A stretch of 64,000 bases of DNA from Salvia splendens (taxonomy: Eukaryota; Streptophyta; Magnoliopsida; Lamiales; Lamiaceae), in the NCBI RefSeq assembly GCF_004379255.2, contig NW_024598603.1:25446-89445 (forward strand). The letters are read 5' to 3'. Position 1 is the stretch's first letter, and every line of letters starts with the position of its first letter. Under the pieces are notes generated by a model. That model did no database searches, had not been told where the DNA came from, and worked only from the letters and a program-made list of their open reading frames with translations. A program made the translations under genes and the position numbers. This document shows positions 32,212 to 45,745 of the stretch, in pieces.

Positions 32212-32432
32212 GGGACTAACCCCGGAGTTGTCCAGGTTCTCGCTTCTGTTATAGGGGTGTGATCCTGGCGCCATCCCTTACTTGCTTTCTTACTCAAACA
32301 AGTGAGTATTCTATCTCCCGTTACATTTTCTTGTCCTTCACATTGAGGGTAATGTTTAGAATCGTTTTGAGGTGTGGGTGTTTGCATGCATTCTTTTTCT
32401 TGTGCTTGTAATAAGGTATCCTATTTGTGGGT
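32212..32432 (+). mobile_element. Gypsy-like 3' end remnant M3, copy B
   Basis: Same as 7650-7870. Confidence 0.45.
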
Positions 32433-32887
32433 GCATGCAAGGTTCACTCTATTGATTAAATTTGTCACCCGACACATTTATTACGGGTTATTAGTATAGA
32501 CTTAGTGTTTCTATCAAGGGTTGGCCTGCAGAACGTTGTTGTCACGTACTAACTTCTGGAGAGCTAAGATTCCCCAATATAAAACACCTATTAATATTTT
32601 AATAATATGTGAAAATGAATTTGTGCTGCTGCTGAACAAGACCAAGTGAACCAAGTGCATTTCTTAAATTTTTTCAATGGTCTCTTGGTATTTTCCATGT
32701 GGTGAACGTGGATTCTATTGATGTTTTCCCTGTTGAATGAGATTTACTTATTAAAGCAATAATACCAGCAAATAGCTGATAAAATTTTTGGTAAAGTCTT
32801 GTGTTAATTTAGTCCATTGTGGATGGGTTTGGAATTAATATTGTTTGTATTTTGTCCTTATTGCATTTTAACCTTGTTTACATGCAG

Positions 32888-33620
32888 TCCAAACCATTTA
32901 TGGGGAAATAGATCGATTACTTTCTATTAGAAGAAAGCATAGAGACAGTGTTGTGCCACTTTTTTTAATGCTAGCCTTTATGCTCGAGGTCAAACGGAAG
33001 CCCTTTATCCTAAGCCAAGGCACATGTCACATTCACAACAACGAGTTTATGAGGTGATTCTTTGATAAATTCTAATATATATTATCTAGTTCATCTTTGT
33101 GATCTTTATTGGTATCTCATTTCATTTTATTATTTTCTTTGCCGCATATTGCTCTTTTTTCACAGCAGAATCGATCCACCCAGAGCTTCAAATGCATTTC
33201 CAGTTCGCCCCTCGGCTTCATCAGGAGCTGGATTATCCAGGCAATTTGCATCTCCACTTCTGACCAAATGAGTGCTAGCATTTACTCATCTGGCCTTGTT
33301 AGCACTTGAATTGGTGCTATGCCCCATACACCGGAAATTGGCTCTGACGAGATAGAACCTGTTGGATCCCAAAAACTAAAAGGAATCAAATTAGTAAAAT
33401 TCCGGTGATCATTTTTCATTTCGCTCATCTCATATTTCAATTGGCGATGTTCCACAAACTCTTGTAAACTACATCATTCCTTCATTCCCTCCTGTTATAT
33501 ATATGCCATTGTTTGCTTGTGCACTTTTTTACCTGTGGAATTTGTAAATGCATGAACCTAGAAATGCTGCACATCCTACGAATGCAATTCTGTCTTCTGA
33601 GCATCCTGGGACAAACCTTG
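32888..33620 (+). pseudogene. NOT1: NOT1 C-terminal exon run M3, copy B
   Basis: Same as 8326-9058. The intron before the Ser-rich exon has 'gccgcat' as in C, where A has 'gctgcat'. Confidence 0.8.
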
Positions 33621-33698
33621 ATATTAGAGTGAGTTATTTTGATGATACAATCTCCTTTTTATATGTTTAAACATATGTGTGTCTGCTTTATATTATGT

Positions 33699-33957
33699 AG
33701 CACAAGTTCGAATAGCAGCTGCCGAAAAGGTTACAAATTCAGTCAGATTCTTAATCTAGAATTTGCTGCCCAACATATGCAATTTACCAGCTGATATTAG
33801 AATTTTGTATTTAAGTTGATACTTTTGAATATGCAATTTAAGTATTTGTTACATATGTTGTGCTTCATTTCTTTATTTTTATTCACCAGCTGATTTATAT
33901 AATTGAATTTGTTTGTTTTGTAGGAGTTAAGGAGGGGCTAATTTCTAAAGGAAGCAA
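33699..33957 (+). pseudogene. PP2A scaffold subunit A exon fragments M3, copy B
   Basis: Same as 9137-9395: AQVRIAAAEKVTN, frameshift, ILNLEFAAQHM. Confidence 0.8.
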
Positions 33958-34107
33958 GATGAAAGAAGAAATACCTAACCCCCATCACCTAACTTCCCAT
34001 GCAAACAAGGGATTATTTTGTTTCCCTTCACATAAACGACAATGTTAAGATTAAGATTTGGGGTGAGGGTGTTTGTGTGCATGCTTGATTATGTGGTTGT
34101 AAATAAT
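33958..34107 (+). mobile_element. Gypsy-like 3' end remnant, second type M3, copy B
   Basis: Same as 9396-9545. Confidence 0.45.
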
Positions 34108-34201
34108 TAGATTACTCTACCCCGTTAATTCTGAAGGACCCTTTTTTCCATAGTATATATAACAATGCAAATGCTAAAGAAGTTATGTTTTTAAATGGCA
34201 G

Positions 34202-34295
34202 GTCTATGCCACGGAGCCTGTTGAGAAACTTATACGAAATGCAACACATTTGTAGTAGCAAGGTTGACAGGAAGTCATGCTAATGTAACCTGTAG
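34202..34295 (+). pseudogene. NOT1: NOT1 YATEPVEKL exon M4, copy B (no 43-bp duplication)
   Basis: Same exon as 9640-9776 but with a single copy of the 43-bp unit that is doubled in A and C. After IRNATHL and a stop codon the sequence continues to a CTGTAG|gtat end. Confidence 0.75.
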
Positions 34296-34350
34296 GTATA
34301 GATAACCTTTGCTTTATTACTTTCTTGTGTTATAAATGTTAATGATCTTG

Positions 34351-34574
34351 TTGTGAAATGTTGTGATACACTCAAAATTTTAAATATTATTCCAGCATTC
34401 GTGTTTGTCTACGACATTTAGATTATCTATCCAGGGATCATATTTGCTTTGGATTGCAAACTTGAGTTTGCTTGTACTGCTCATCTAATTTCTGTTGCCG
34501 TTCATTCCAGGCTGAGTGTAAGGCTGCGTAGCAAGCAGAACTCGGCCGCGTGATGTGAGCTCTACATCAGTTGA
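34351..34574 (+). pseudogene. Starch synthase exon fragment M4, copy B
   Basis: Same as 9832-10055 (AECKAA, TAG, QAELG). Confidence 0.6.
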
Positions 34575-34668
34575 TCAAGTTCTTGAGATGTCCCCTTTCA
34601 ACAGTGAGGTGTTATAGCTGTACCCAATACTCTTAGGATTTTTATGCTAGTACACTTTGAACTCACAC

Positions 34669-34904
34669 TTTTGTAGGTACTTACCCCGGAGTTGCCCTGG
34701 TTCTCGGTTCCGGTATAGGGGTGTGATCCTAGCACCACCGCTTATTTGCTTTCTATGCAAAAAATTAAGTATTCTATCTCCCTTTACATTTTCATGCCCT
34801 TCACATTGAGGGCAATGTTTAGAATAGTTTTGAGGTGTGGGTGTTTGCGTGCATTCTTCTTTTTTGTGGTTGTAATTTATCATATTTGTGTGTGTTTGCA
34901 TGGT
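34669..34904 (+). mobile_element. Gypsy-like 3' end remnant M4, copy B
   Basis: Same as 10150-10385. Confidence 0.45.
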
Positions 34905-35307
34905 TTTTTCTCTATTGATTGTAACCAGAAACACTTTTTTATAGGTTATTTGTGTATACTTAAGGCTTGGAGAACTAAGATTCCCTAATTTAAAACACTT
35001 ATTAATATTTTAGCATGTGAATGAATTTGTGCTGCTGAACAAGGCTGAACAAGACCAAGTTCATTTCTTATATTTTCTATGGTTTCTTGATATTTTCTAT
35101 GTGGTGAACAAAAGTACGTTTCTTATATTTTCTATGGCTTCTTGATATTTTCTATGTGATGAACATTGATAACTTGCTACCCCACATATTAGTTTGTATT
35201 ATGCACTTTTAAGTATTTGTTAATTATGTTGTACTTCATGTCTTTATTCTTATTCATCAGTTGATTGATATAGTTTATTTTGTTTTGTTTTTTTGTTTGT
35301 TTTGTAG

Positions 35308-35469
35308 GAGTTATGGAGGAGCCAACTTTTTAGGAGACACGATGAGAAAAGAAATAGCTTAACCCCCACCACGTAATTTCCTATGCAGACAATGGAGTAT
35401 TCTGTCTCGCCTCACATTTTATTGTCCATCACATAAAGGGAAATGTTTAGATTCATTTTGGGGGTGTAG
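35308..35469 (+). mobile_element. PP2A-A stub plus gypsy-like 3' end, copy B
   Basis: Same as 10789-10950, leading straight into the satellite. Confidence 0.45.
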
Positions 35470-38400
35470 GTGTTTGTGTGTACTATGTGCACAGTGTATT
35501 TTATGTATAGTGTGAGTGTAGTGTAGTGTATGTGCGCATTATGTGTGTTTTGTGTTTAGTGTGTGAACTGTGTATTTTGTGATTTTGCGTGCAGTGTGTA
35601 TTCGTGTGTTTGTAGTGTGTATTTTATGTATGTGTGTGTACATGTGTGTATTTTGTGTATGGTGTGAAAAGTGTGTATTGTGTGAAGTGTGAGTTTGTAA
35701 CGCACGTATTTTGTGTATAGCGCGGTGTTTATATTGTGTATAGAGTGTAGATATGTTGTAGACTGTGCATATGGTGTATGTGTAGCGCAATGTTTGTATT
35801 TTGAGTGTAGTGTGTGTATATATATGAAGTTTATGTTGTGCTTTTGCAAGGCATGTATTTTGTGTATATGTATGTGCGAGTGTATTTTGTATATAGTATT
35901 TAGTGTAATGTGTGTAGTATGTGTGCAGTGTGTTTATTGTGTAATATGTATAATAGTGTGTATTTTCCTTACATGTGTGTATTTCCTTTACGTGAATATA
36001 TTTTTTGTTTATTTTGTGTTTTTCTTATAGTGTATGTGTTAGTATATTGTTTGCAGTATGTAGTATATGTATTAATTTACCCTAAATGTGTGTGTTTTTG
36101 TGTATATACTGTGTGTTTTCTTTTATATTATGTACGTTTGTATATTGTGTGTGCAACTAGTGTTGTTTGTAGTGTATAATAAAAATGTGTGCAGCAACGT
36201 GTTGTGCGCGTGTAGTGTATGTTTAAAGTGTGTGGGTGTAATGTAAAGTGTGTTATGCGTGGAGTGTTTATACAGTGTGTATAGTGTGTATTTTTTATAC
36301 AAAGTTTTAAGATTTTAGTAGCAGCTTAGTATTTTTTGTGTATTGTACGTATTATGTGTACTGTCTGTGTAGTGTATGTACTTTGTGCAATGTATGTGTG
36401 TCAAGGGTTTGTATTATGTTTCTTGGTTGTAATTTATGTGTAGTGTGTATAGTGTTTATTTTTTGTATAGAAATGTGTATGTAATATTTATGGTTTGTGT
36501 ATGTATGTTTATTTTGCGTATTGAGTGTGTGTAGCACAGTGTGTATTTTGTGAGGATTGTATGTATTATGTGTACTGTGTGCATTGTATGTATGTATATT
36601 ATGTTAAGTGTTTGTATTATGTTCCAGGTTATACTTGGGTTGTAATTTATGTGTAGTGTGTATAGTGTGTATTTTTTGTACAACAATATGTAATGTTTAT
36701 GATTTGTGTATGTGTATTTTGTGTATTGAGTGTGTAGTGTAATGTATGTATTTTTTGTGTATATATGTGCTTCTGTGTATTTTGTGTATGTTTTGTGATT
36801 TCTTTTTATAGTGTGTGTATGTATAGTGTGCAGTTTATATTGTATGTATTTTCTTACCTTTGTGTATTTTATTTTATATTTTGTTTTCTATTTGTAGCAT
36901 GCATTTGTATAGTGTGTGCAGCTTGTGAAGTTTGTAGTGTGTAGTATCAATGGATGTATGCGTGTGTGTGTTATGTGTGTATAGTGTGTATTTTATTCTT
37001 AAAATGGGTGTGTAATGTAAAATATGTAATGCATGGAGTGTGTATATAATTGGTAGAGCGTGTATAGTGTGTATTTTTTTGTATAATATATTGCACATTG
37101 TTTATAGTGTGTATTTTTTTGTATAATATACTGCACATTGTTTGTAGTATTTGTAGTGTGTTGTGTATGTATATTATGTGAGTGTGCATTATACGTATGT
37201 GTATACTCGGTTGTTTACAATGTGTGCGCAACAGTTGTGGCTTGTGTATAATTTGTGTGTATTTTGTGTATTGAGTGTGTGTAGCGTAGTGTATATATTT
37301 TTTGTGTATTGTGTGCAACATAAGTAGACTATGTAGCGTGTGTTATGTGTGTATGTGTGTATGTGTGCGTTGTGCGTATTTTGTGTATTGTGCGTATTTT
37401 GTGTATTGTGCGTATTTTGTGTATTTTGTGCATTTTATGTATTTTTTGTGTAAAGTGTATGTATTATTTATTATGTGTGTAGTTTGTGCATAGTTATGCG
37501 TATTTTTGGTGTAGTGTGGGTGCAGTCTATACGAAGTGTGTTTGTATTTTGTGTGGTGTTTGTAGTGCTTATATTATGTGTATACACATCTGCATTGTGT
37601 GTACCTTGTGTGTGTAGTTTGTGCAGTATGTCCAATGAGTTCATATTGTGTCAGTAGTGTGTATATTATCTATATTTTGTGATTTTTTTTGTTTAGTATA
37701 GGAAAAATGGATGCGATGGGTGTATTTTCTAGTGTGGATTTTGTAGTGTGTATATTATCTATGTTTAGGGATTTTTTTTGTTTAGTATAGGAAAAATGTG
37801 TGCAATGTGTGTATTTTTTTGTAGTGTGTGATTTTGCGTGTACTATGTTTAGTATGTGTATATACTCCGTGTTTTCTTTTTAAAGTATGTGCGTTTGTAT
37901 ACTGTGTGTGCAATTAGTGATGTTTGTACTGTATAATAACAATGTGTGCAGCAGCGTGTGTATGTTTTTTTATGGTGTGTATTGTGTGCATTTTGTGTTT
38001 AAGGTGAATGTGTATAATGTAAAGTGTGTAGTGCGTGGAGTATAGTGTGTATTTTTTATACAAAGTTTTTAGCAGCAGTGTGTTGTACTTTTTGTGTATG
38101 TTATGTTTGCGTTGTGTGCTTGTATTTTTTTCTGTTTATAATCGGTTGTAATTTATGTGTAGTGTGTATAGTGTGTATTCTTTCTATAGCAATGTATATT
38201 TATGGTTTGTGTATGTGTGTTTATTTTGCATATTGAGTGTGTAGCGCAGTGTATGTATTTTTTGCGTATGTGTGCTCGTGTGCATTTTATGTATAGTGTT
38301 TGTGTAATGTGTGTATTTTGTGGGTAGTATGTGCATAATGTGTTTTGCGTGTATTTTTCCTACTTATAGTGTATGTGGTTGTATAGTGTACCGTTTGTAT

Positions 38401-40271
38401 TGTATGTATTTTTCTTATCTTTGTGTATTCTGTTTATATTTTGTTTTCTTTTCGCGGTATGTGTGTTTGTAAAGTGTGTGCAGTTGTATTGTATGTATTT
38501 TTCCCACCTTTGAGTATTTTATTTATATTTTGTTTTCTTTTCGTAGTATGTGTGTTTGTATAGTGTGCAGCTTGTGAGTTTGTAGTGTATAGTATCAATC
38601 TCTGCTTATGTGTTGTGTGTGTAGCTTGTTATGTGTGTATAGTGGGTATTTTATGTTTAAAGTGGGAGAGTGTAACGTAAAGTATGTAGTGCGTAAAGTG
38701 TATATATAGTGTGCATAGTGTGTATTTTTTGTATAATGTGTTTAACTTAGTATAATGGGCAAGGTTTGTAGTATGTGTGTGTGGTGCGCATGTATATTAT
38801 GTGAGTGTTTGTATTATACATATATGTATACTTGGTTGTTTTTTGTGTGTACAGTCTATAATGTGTGTGCAACATTTGTGGCTTGTGTATTAGTTGTGTG
38901 TATTATGTGTATGTATATACATGTTTATTTTTTTGTCTAAAGTGAGCGTACAATGTACATTTTTTGTACAGCAATGTGCGTGCAACATTTTGTGGTTTGT
39001 GTACTATTTGTGTTATTTTGTGTATTGAGTATGTGTAACTTAGTGTATGTATTTTTTTGTATTTTGTTCACCATAAGTAGTGTGTGTTCTTTGTATATGC
39101 GTGCAGTGTGTATTTTGTCTGAGTGTGTAGTGTGTGTATTTTGTGCATTGTATATATTTTGTGTGTAAAGATGTTTGCGTTGTGTGTTTGTATTTTTTTC
39201 TGTTTATACTCGGTTGTAATTTATGTGTAGTGTGTATAGTGTGTATTCTTTCTATAGCAATGTATATTTATGGTTTGTGTTTGTGTGTTTATTTGCATAT
39301 TGAGTGTGTGTAGCGCAGTGTATGTATTTTTTGCGTATATGTGTGCTCGTGTGCATTTTGTGCATAGTGTTTGTGTAATGTGTGTATTTTGTGGGTAGTA
39401 TTATGTGAGTGTTTGTATTATACATATATGTATACTTGGTTGTTTTTTGTGTGTACAGTCTATAATGTGTGTGCAACATTTGTGGCTTGTGTATTAGTTG
39501 TGTGTATTTTGTGTATTGAGTGTGTGTAGTGCAGTGTATGTATTTTTGTGTATTTTGTGGGTGGTATAGCATCTTTCTATAGTGTATGTGGTTGTATAGT
39601 GTACAGTTTGTATTGTATGTATTTTTCTTATCTTTGTGTATTTTTTGCGTATATGTGTGCTTGTGTGCATTTTGTGTATAGTGTTTGTGTAATGTGTGTA
39701 TTTTGTGGGTAGTATTATGTGAGTGTTTGTATTATACATATATGTATACTTGGTTGTTTTTTGTGTGTACAGTCTATAATGTGTGTGCAACATTTGTGGC
39801 TTGTGTATTAGTTGTGTGTAATTTGTGTATGTAGTGCAGTGTATGTATTTTTTGCGTATTGTGTGCAACATAAGTAGACTATGTAGCGTGTGTTTTGTGT
39901 GCATGTGTGCGTTGTGTGTATTTTGTGCACTTTATGTATTTTTTATGTAAAGTGTATGTATTATGTATAATGTGTGCAGTTTATGCATAGTTATGCGTAT
40001 TTTTGGTGTAGTGTGTGTAAAGTGGAGTGAGTTTGTATTTTGTGTGGTGTTTGTAGTGCTTGTATTATGTGTATACACATCTGCATTGTGTGTACCTTGT
40101 GTGTGTATATTGTGTGTAGTTTGTGTAGTATGTGCAATGAGTGCATATTGTGCCAGTAGTGTATATATTATCTATATTTTGTGATTTTTTTTATTAGTAC
40201 AGGAAAAATGTCTGCGATGTGTGTATTTTGTAGTGTGTATATTATCTACATTTAGGGATTTTTTTTTGTTT
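35470..40271 (+). repeat. G/T-rich satellite, copy B (truncated)
   Basis: Matches A 10951-15755 almost base for base. The last 1.5 kb of the satellite is removed by the 8.13 kb deletion. Three of the four blocks with the tatacatatatgtata palindrome remain (about 38795, 39399 and 39713). Confidence 0.9.
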
Positions 40272-40814
40272 AGGGTTGATCTGCAAACTTAGTTGTTGCT
40301 TACTAACTTCTGAAGTCCTAGGTTTCCCGTGCTTCAAATAAGTGATAACAGTGTTCTTTGTTGCCCGATTTCTTGAGCTAAGGAGAGAGAACTATTCCGG
40401 TTTTGAAAAATTAATTTAAAAAGCCATATGGCCGATCGTCTGAATGAGAGCTTTATGAGTTGCAATCTTGTTGATATTGGTGCATAAAGATGATTTAGGC
40501 AATAGGAATAAAGACCTCATATCCAAATTATCACATGCCTGACCTTGCATAAACCCCTAGTAACCAATTTGAGCCCCAAAAGCCTAATTTCTTTGTTGAA
40601 TATTTTGAAGTCCTTATATCTGCTTACCTATTATATCCATTTGTTGGCCTATATTTTCTACCCTAGTCACTAAAATTAAAGTGCTAGCACATTCTTGGGA
40701 GGGTATTATGGTGGCAAGAAAAAGATGGAGGTTTTGTACCATTCATTAGGTGGTATTTATTTATACTGAGATACAAAGGGAGTGAATCGCTGTCCCCTTC
40801 AAACGAAAATAGAA
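40272..40814 (+). mobile_element. Retroelement non-coding region after the deletion junction, copy B
   Basis: Matches A 23884-24426. It is fused directly to satellite at 'gtttag|ggttgatctgc'; only 'ag' is shared by the two parental ends. Confidence 0.45.
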
Positions 40815-41078
40815 TAAAAAGGCAGCCTTTCATGAGTAAAAAAAAGCCAAGGCTAGAAAAAAATAAAAAGGCAGCCTTTCATAAGTAAAAAAAGCCAAGG
40901 CTAGAAAAAGATAAAAAGGCAGCCTTTCATTAGTCAAAAAAGCCAAGGCTAGAAAAAAAATAAAAATAAAAAAGGCAGCCTTTCATGTCTAAAAAAAAGC
41001 CAAGGCTAGAAAAAAAATAAAAAAATAAAAAGGCAGCCTTTCTTGAGTAAAAAAAAGCCAAGGCTCGAAAAAAAATAT
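40815..41078. repeat. Hairpin minisatellite array, B/C junction, five units
   Basis: Same five units in the same order as 24427-24688, differing only in homopolymer length. Confidence 0.9.
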
Positions 41079-41697
41079 TGAGCGAAAAATAGAAATGATT
41101 CAAAAGAATAAGTTGACAGATGGTCGAAAAATCTCATGTTTGGGGTGTTGAGCTATAAGAAATTTGTATGCAGTGAGTGAGATGTGAAAGGTTTTGTGAT
41201 GGATGTGCTAGTATTTTAAGAATGGTGGTAAGCTACTTAACCAAATATTATCCCACCTCTACCAAAAGCCCCATTACATCCCAATGAATAAGACCTTTTG
41301 ATATGTGCATCATATTGACTTGGGAGTGATGAATTTTGCTTGATTTTGGGAGAAAGATCTTATGTGCTTAAAATAAAGAATAGCTAGAAGAACTTCTCTT
41401 TATGAATTAGTGACGATGGTTTGAGACTCCCAAGACACAACTCGAACTTAGATTGAAGCATGGGATGCCTAGTTCTTAGGGAATTAGTTCGTGTACAATT
41501 CTTGTTCTTAAGTTTTACCCGCGAGTGAATTCGGGGTCGGCCTAATTTCCCTACCGATTCATATGGTTTGGCGTGACTTGAAGCAGAGGATTATCTAATA
41601 TCTTGTGAGTGTGATTTATTGTGTAACTTGCTCGAGGGCTAGCATGACTTATGTTTTGGGGGTGTTTGATGTGAGTGGGTAATTTTCTAACTTGTTC
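41079..41697 (+). mobile_element. Ty3/gypsy-like 3' non-coding remnant, copy C
   Basis: Same as 127-745. Confidence 0.5.
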
Positions 41698-41714
41698 CTC
41701 GGACAGTATACAAT

Positions 41715-42227
41715 GGAATGGAGGGTAGCGTATTACTGCTCCTAGCCAATTTTGGCCACTTCGATATTAAGTGTCTCTCAGTTCATACTAAAGCCGTCAA
41801 TGAAGAACTACTGCAAAATCTTTCTGATGCTCTACGCTTGTCGGTACCTGATAAAATTGGAGTTGATCTTGCTTTGTCTAAAACTGACGATCACGATATT
41901 AGGATGTGTGGTTAGCTATTCTCCTCCTTATACATACATTTAGATATAATTTTTGTTTAGTTGTAGGAAGTGGAATACATGCAACAATTTATTATTTTTA
42001 TTTCCTTGGATTCTTTCTATATGTTCCACTAAACCCTTTTACCCTTTTCTTGTTGTATGCAGGAAAGAATTTTTCTTTGAGTCAGATTAAAGAGCTGTGT
42101 TCCAATCTATTGCATTTGAGGCGACTGAGATGATTGCTCGTGTTACACTTAGTTGATCTAACAGCCTCTCTAAGCATTCAGATTCATTCTTGCAAATGTT
42201 AGCTCTTGTGCAACTAAGGTGCTTTCC
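41715..42227 (+). pseudogene. NOT1: NOT1 N-terminal exon fragment, copy C
   Basis: Same as 763-1275, with the same missing segment and frameshift. Confidence 0.8.
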
Positions 42228-42840
42228 GTGATAGTTCCTCGTGCAAAAATAGACTAGAATTTCTTAGTCAATCTGAAGGCCAAGGCCCAACTACGTGGAG
42301 ATCACTTCTTCAGGTGCTTTCAGTGAAACTGCCTAGTGCATAAATAGACTAGAATTTGTTATGGAAACCAATTTTTACATTTATGCTTGTTTATATTAGC
42401 GTTGTTTAAAACGCGCCGCGCAGGTGGAAGAGCAAGATCTGGGGACGGCGGCCCGGTGGGGGCAAGGCGTATGGCGGTAGGGGGAGACTTAGTTCTTAAC
42501 TTATAAGAAGCCGGGGGAAATGGTGAGCCTGCTTTGCTTAATCTTCTTCTTCTTGGTTGTAGCGAATATATTTTTCTACTTATTTGATTCAATTTCTGCT
42601 GCCTTTTGCAGCTTTATAAATCTATCACATATATTTTTGGGTATTATACTGTGCCTGGTGATTTCCTACTTTTTCTAATCCACTTCTTGCTACCTTGCAT
42701 CTATATAATTAATATATACTTATTATCCTATTTTTTTTGTCATATGCCGTGTACATAAATGTGCTATAATAGTATTTCTTTTCTTTGATATATAAACCCC
42801 ATTGATTGTCAAATCTTGGCATGTTAAATTGTTTTCACAG

Positions 42841-42981
42841 GCTCTTTCCCAAGTACTTCCTAGATATGTTTCTTTTTTACATTGGCATTCGGTTTGCTGT
42901 ACCTGCATTAAAAAAGAAATCGTGGGCCTTGGAAGCTGGATGAACACTCAATTAGTGTCTAGTAAAGATGCTTTGTATGAG
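42841..42981 (+). pseudogene. NOT1: NOT1 middle exon fragment, copy C
   Basis: Same as 1889-2029. Confidence 0.7.
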
Positions 42982-43619
42982 GTTAGTGTTTTCTCTTTTT
43001 AAAAATCCCTCCCTATTAAGGTCCCAAGGACACATTGAAAAGCAAGTTAATTTCTGTTGTTGTGTAAAGAAATCATTCTGTGAGATATTATTTGCCAAGA
43101 CTAATTTTTGAATTTGCATCTGCCAGTGCCATCTTGTGGTCTGTTATAATTGTAATTTCATAGTCTGGTTTTGTTGTTGGATTTGTCATGATGTATAGCC
43201 AAAATTTCATGTACTATATACTGTGACATGTTGTGCCTCTTAGGTTATGATTTCTTTTTCTTATGTATGGTGTTGGATTGATTTAAGCATCAAGTAGCTG
43301 GTTCAGAATTTTGAAGTCAATTTCTTTGTATGAAATGGTAACTAATGGATTATGCTATCATATTAGAGATGTCATATGAAAGTACTTCCAAGATAACTAA
43401 AGACTATCTCTATTTATTACATTAACTCTCCACTTCCTCTGATCTTTCTCAAGATTTTAATATTTCTGCAATGCCAGCTTGTTGCTACTTCTATGGCTGG
43501 GTGACTCCAGAAATCATATAAGCTCGTGTAGGAAAATCAAATCAAAGTTTGGACATACATATTGGAGAAGTTTCCTACATTGCTTGATTTTAGAAACAAT
43601 TTTCCTGCAGTAAATAATT

Positions 43620-43845
43620 TGATTACCGCTCTGGAAATGTTGTGATACACCCAAAATTTTAAATATTATTCCAGCAGTTGAGTTTGTCTACAACAGTTTG
43701 ATCAACTATCGCGGGACCAAATTTTCTATAGATTGCAAACTTGAGTTTGCTCGTATTGCTCATCTAAATTCAGCTGTTGTTCATTCCAGGTTGTGTGTAA
43801 GGCTGCGTAGCACGTAGAACTCAGTCCCGTGTTGAGAGCGCTACT
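43620..43845 (+). pseudogene. Starch synthase exon fragment M1, copy C
   Basis: Same as 2668-2893. Confidence 0.55.
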
Positions 43846-43966
43846 TCAGTGTTGATAAGTTCTAGAAATGTCCCCTGTTCTTCTTCAGTGAGGTGTTATA
43901 GCTGTAACCACTAACCTCTACTCATAGCATTTTTATGCCAGTACACTTTGATCAATCACTTTTGTA

Positions 43967-44152
43967 TGGACTAACCCCGGAGTTGTCCAGGTTCTCGCTT
44001 CCTGTATAGGGGTGTGATCCTGGCACCACCCCTTGCTTTCTACCCAAACAAGTGAGTATTCTATCTCCTTTTACATTTTCTAGTCCTTCACATTGAGGTG
44101 TGGGTGTATGCGTGCATTCTTCTTTTCTTTTCTCTTGCATGCAATGTTTTTT
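43967..44152 (+). mobile_element. Gypsy-like 3' end remnant M1, copy C
   Basis: Same as 3015-3200. Confidence 0.45.
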
Positions 44153-44458
44153 CTCTTGCATGCAATGTTTTCACTCTTGATTGTCACCAGACACTTTTAA
44201 TGGGTTATTAGTGTACACTTAGTTTCTCTCAAGGGTTGGAGAACTAAGATTTCCTAATTTCAAACACCTAACTTATTAATATTTTAATATGTGAAAATGA
44301 ACAAGACATTCTTTGAGGTGATGTTTTCACTGATGAATGAGATTTACTTATTAAAGCAATAATACTAGCAAATAACTTATTAAAAATTTGGTAAAGGCTT
44401 GTGTTAATTTTGTCCATTGTGTATTTTGTCCTTGTTGCATTACCTTGTTCACATGCAG

Positions 44459-44637
44459 TCCAAACCAATGATTGGGAAATAGATCAACAACTTTCTATTA
44501 GGGGAAAACATAAGAGATAGTGTTGTGCCACTTTTTAAAATGCTAGCCTTTAAGTGCCAGGTCAAATGTGACCTTTGTCCTAAGCTAGGCACCTGTCACA
44601 TTCACAACCACAAGTTTATAAGGTGATACTTGACAAT
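44459..44637 (+). pseudogene. NOT1: NOT1 VQT exon fragment M1, copy C
   Basis: Same as 3507-3685. Confidence 0.7.
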
Positions 44638-44727
44638 TTTTAGAACATCTAAGTTGATTCACGTGGTCAGATATATATTCTCTAGTTCATTTTTGTGATC
44701 TTTATTTGTGTCTCATTTCATTTGCAG

Positions 44728-45017
44728 GAATCACTAACAGAGTTGACACCGATAAATGGAATCCATCCACTGATACGCATCTTCCTTGATTGATAACCGC
44801 TCTGCAAATGTTGTGATGCACTCAAAATTTTAAATATCATTTCCAGCTTTTTTGTTTGTCTACGACAGTTAGATCATCTATCGAGGGACCGAATTTGCTT
44901 TAGATTGCAAACTTGAGTTTGCTCATACTGCTCATCGAAATTCTGCTGCTGTTCATTCCTGGTTGAGTGTAAGGCTGCGTAGCAAGTAGAAGTCAGTCTC
45001 GTGTTGAGAGCGCTACT
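44728..45017 (+). pseudogene. Starch synthase exon pair M2, copy C
   Basis: Same as 3776-4065. Confidence 0.6.
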
Positions 45018-45131
45018 TCAGTGTTGATAAGTTCTAGAGATGTCCCCTGATCTTCAACAGTGAGGTGTTATAGCTGTAACCATTACTCGTAGGATTTTTA
45101 TGCTAGAGCACTTTGAGCACAAAATTTTGCA

Positions 45132-45352
45132 GGAACTAGCCCGGAGTTGCCCTGGTTCTCACTTCCGGTATAGGGGTGTGATCCTTACACCACCTCTTAA
45201 TTGCTTTCTACTCAAACAAGTAAGTATTCTATCCTCTTTACATTTTTTTGTCCTTCACATTGAAGGTAATGTTTAGAATAGTTTTGAGGTGTGGGTGTCT
45301 GCGTGCATTCTTCTTTTTGGGGTTGTAATTTATCCTATTTGTGTGTATATGT
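45132..45352 (+). mobile_element. Gypsy-like 3' end remnant M2, copy C
   Basis: Same as 4180-4400. Confidence 0.45.
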
Positions 45353-45745
45353 AAGGTTTTCTCTCTATTAATTGTCACCAGAAACACTTTTTAATGGTTT
45401 ATTAGTGTAGACTTAGTTTCTCTCAAGGGTTGGAGAACTAAGATTCCCTAATTTAAAACACCTTACTTATATTTTAATATGTGAAAATGAATTTGTGCTG
45501 CTGAACAAGACCAAGTACATATATTTTCTATGGTTGCTTGAAATTTTCTCTGTGGTGAACGTGGAGTCTGTTGATGTTTTTTTCCGTTGAATGGGATTTA
45601 CTTTTTAAATCAATAATACTAGCAAATAACTGATATAAAAACATTGGTAAAGGCTTGTGTTAATTTAGTCCATTGAGCATGGGTTTGGAATTCATATTGT
45701 TTGTATTTTGTCCTTGTTGCCTTTTTTAACCTTGTTTACATGCAG

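Larger units (their letters stand above)
24565..40952. repeat. Tandem segmental duplication, copy B (internally deleted)
   Basis: Second copy, 16.4 kb. It follows copy A base for base up to A 15755, then jumps to A 23884, losing 8,130 bp at a junction at 40272-40273. It also lacks one 43-bp unit present in A and C near 34245. It shares several substitutions with copy C against A. Confidence 0.95.
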
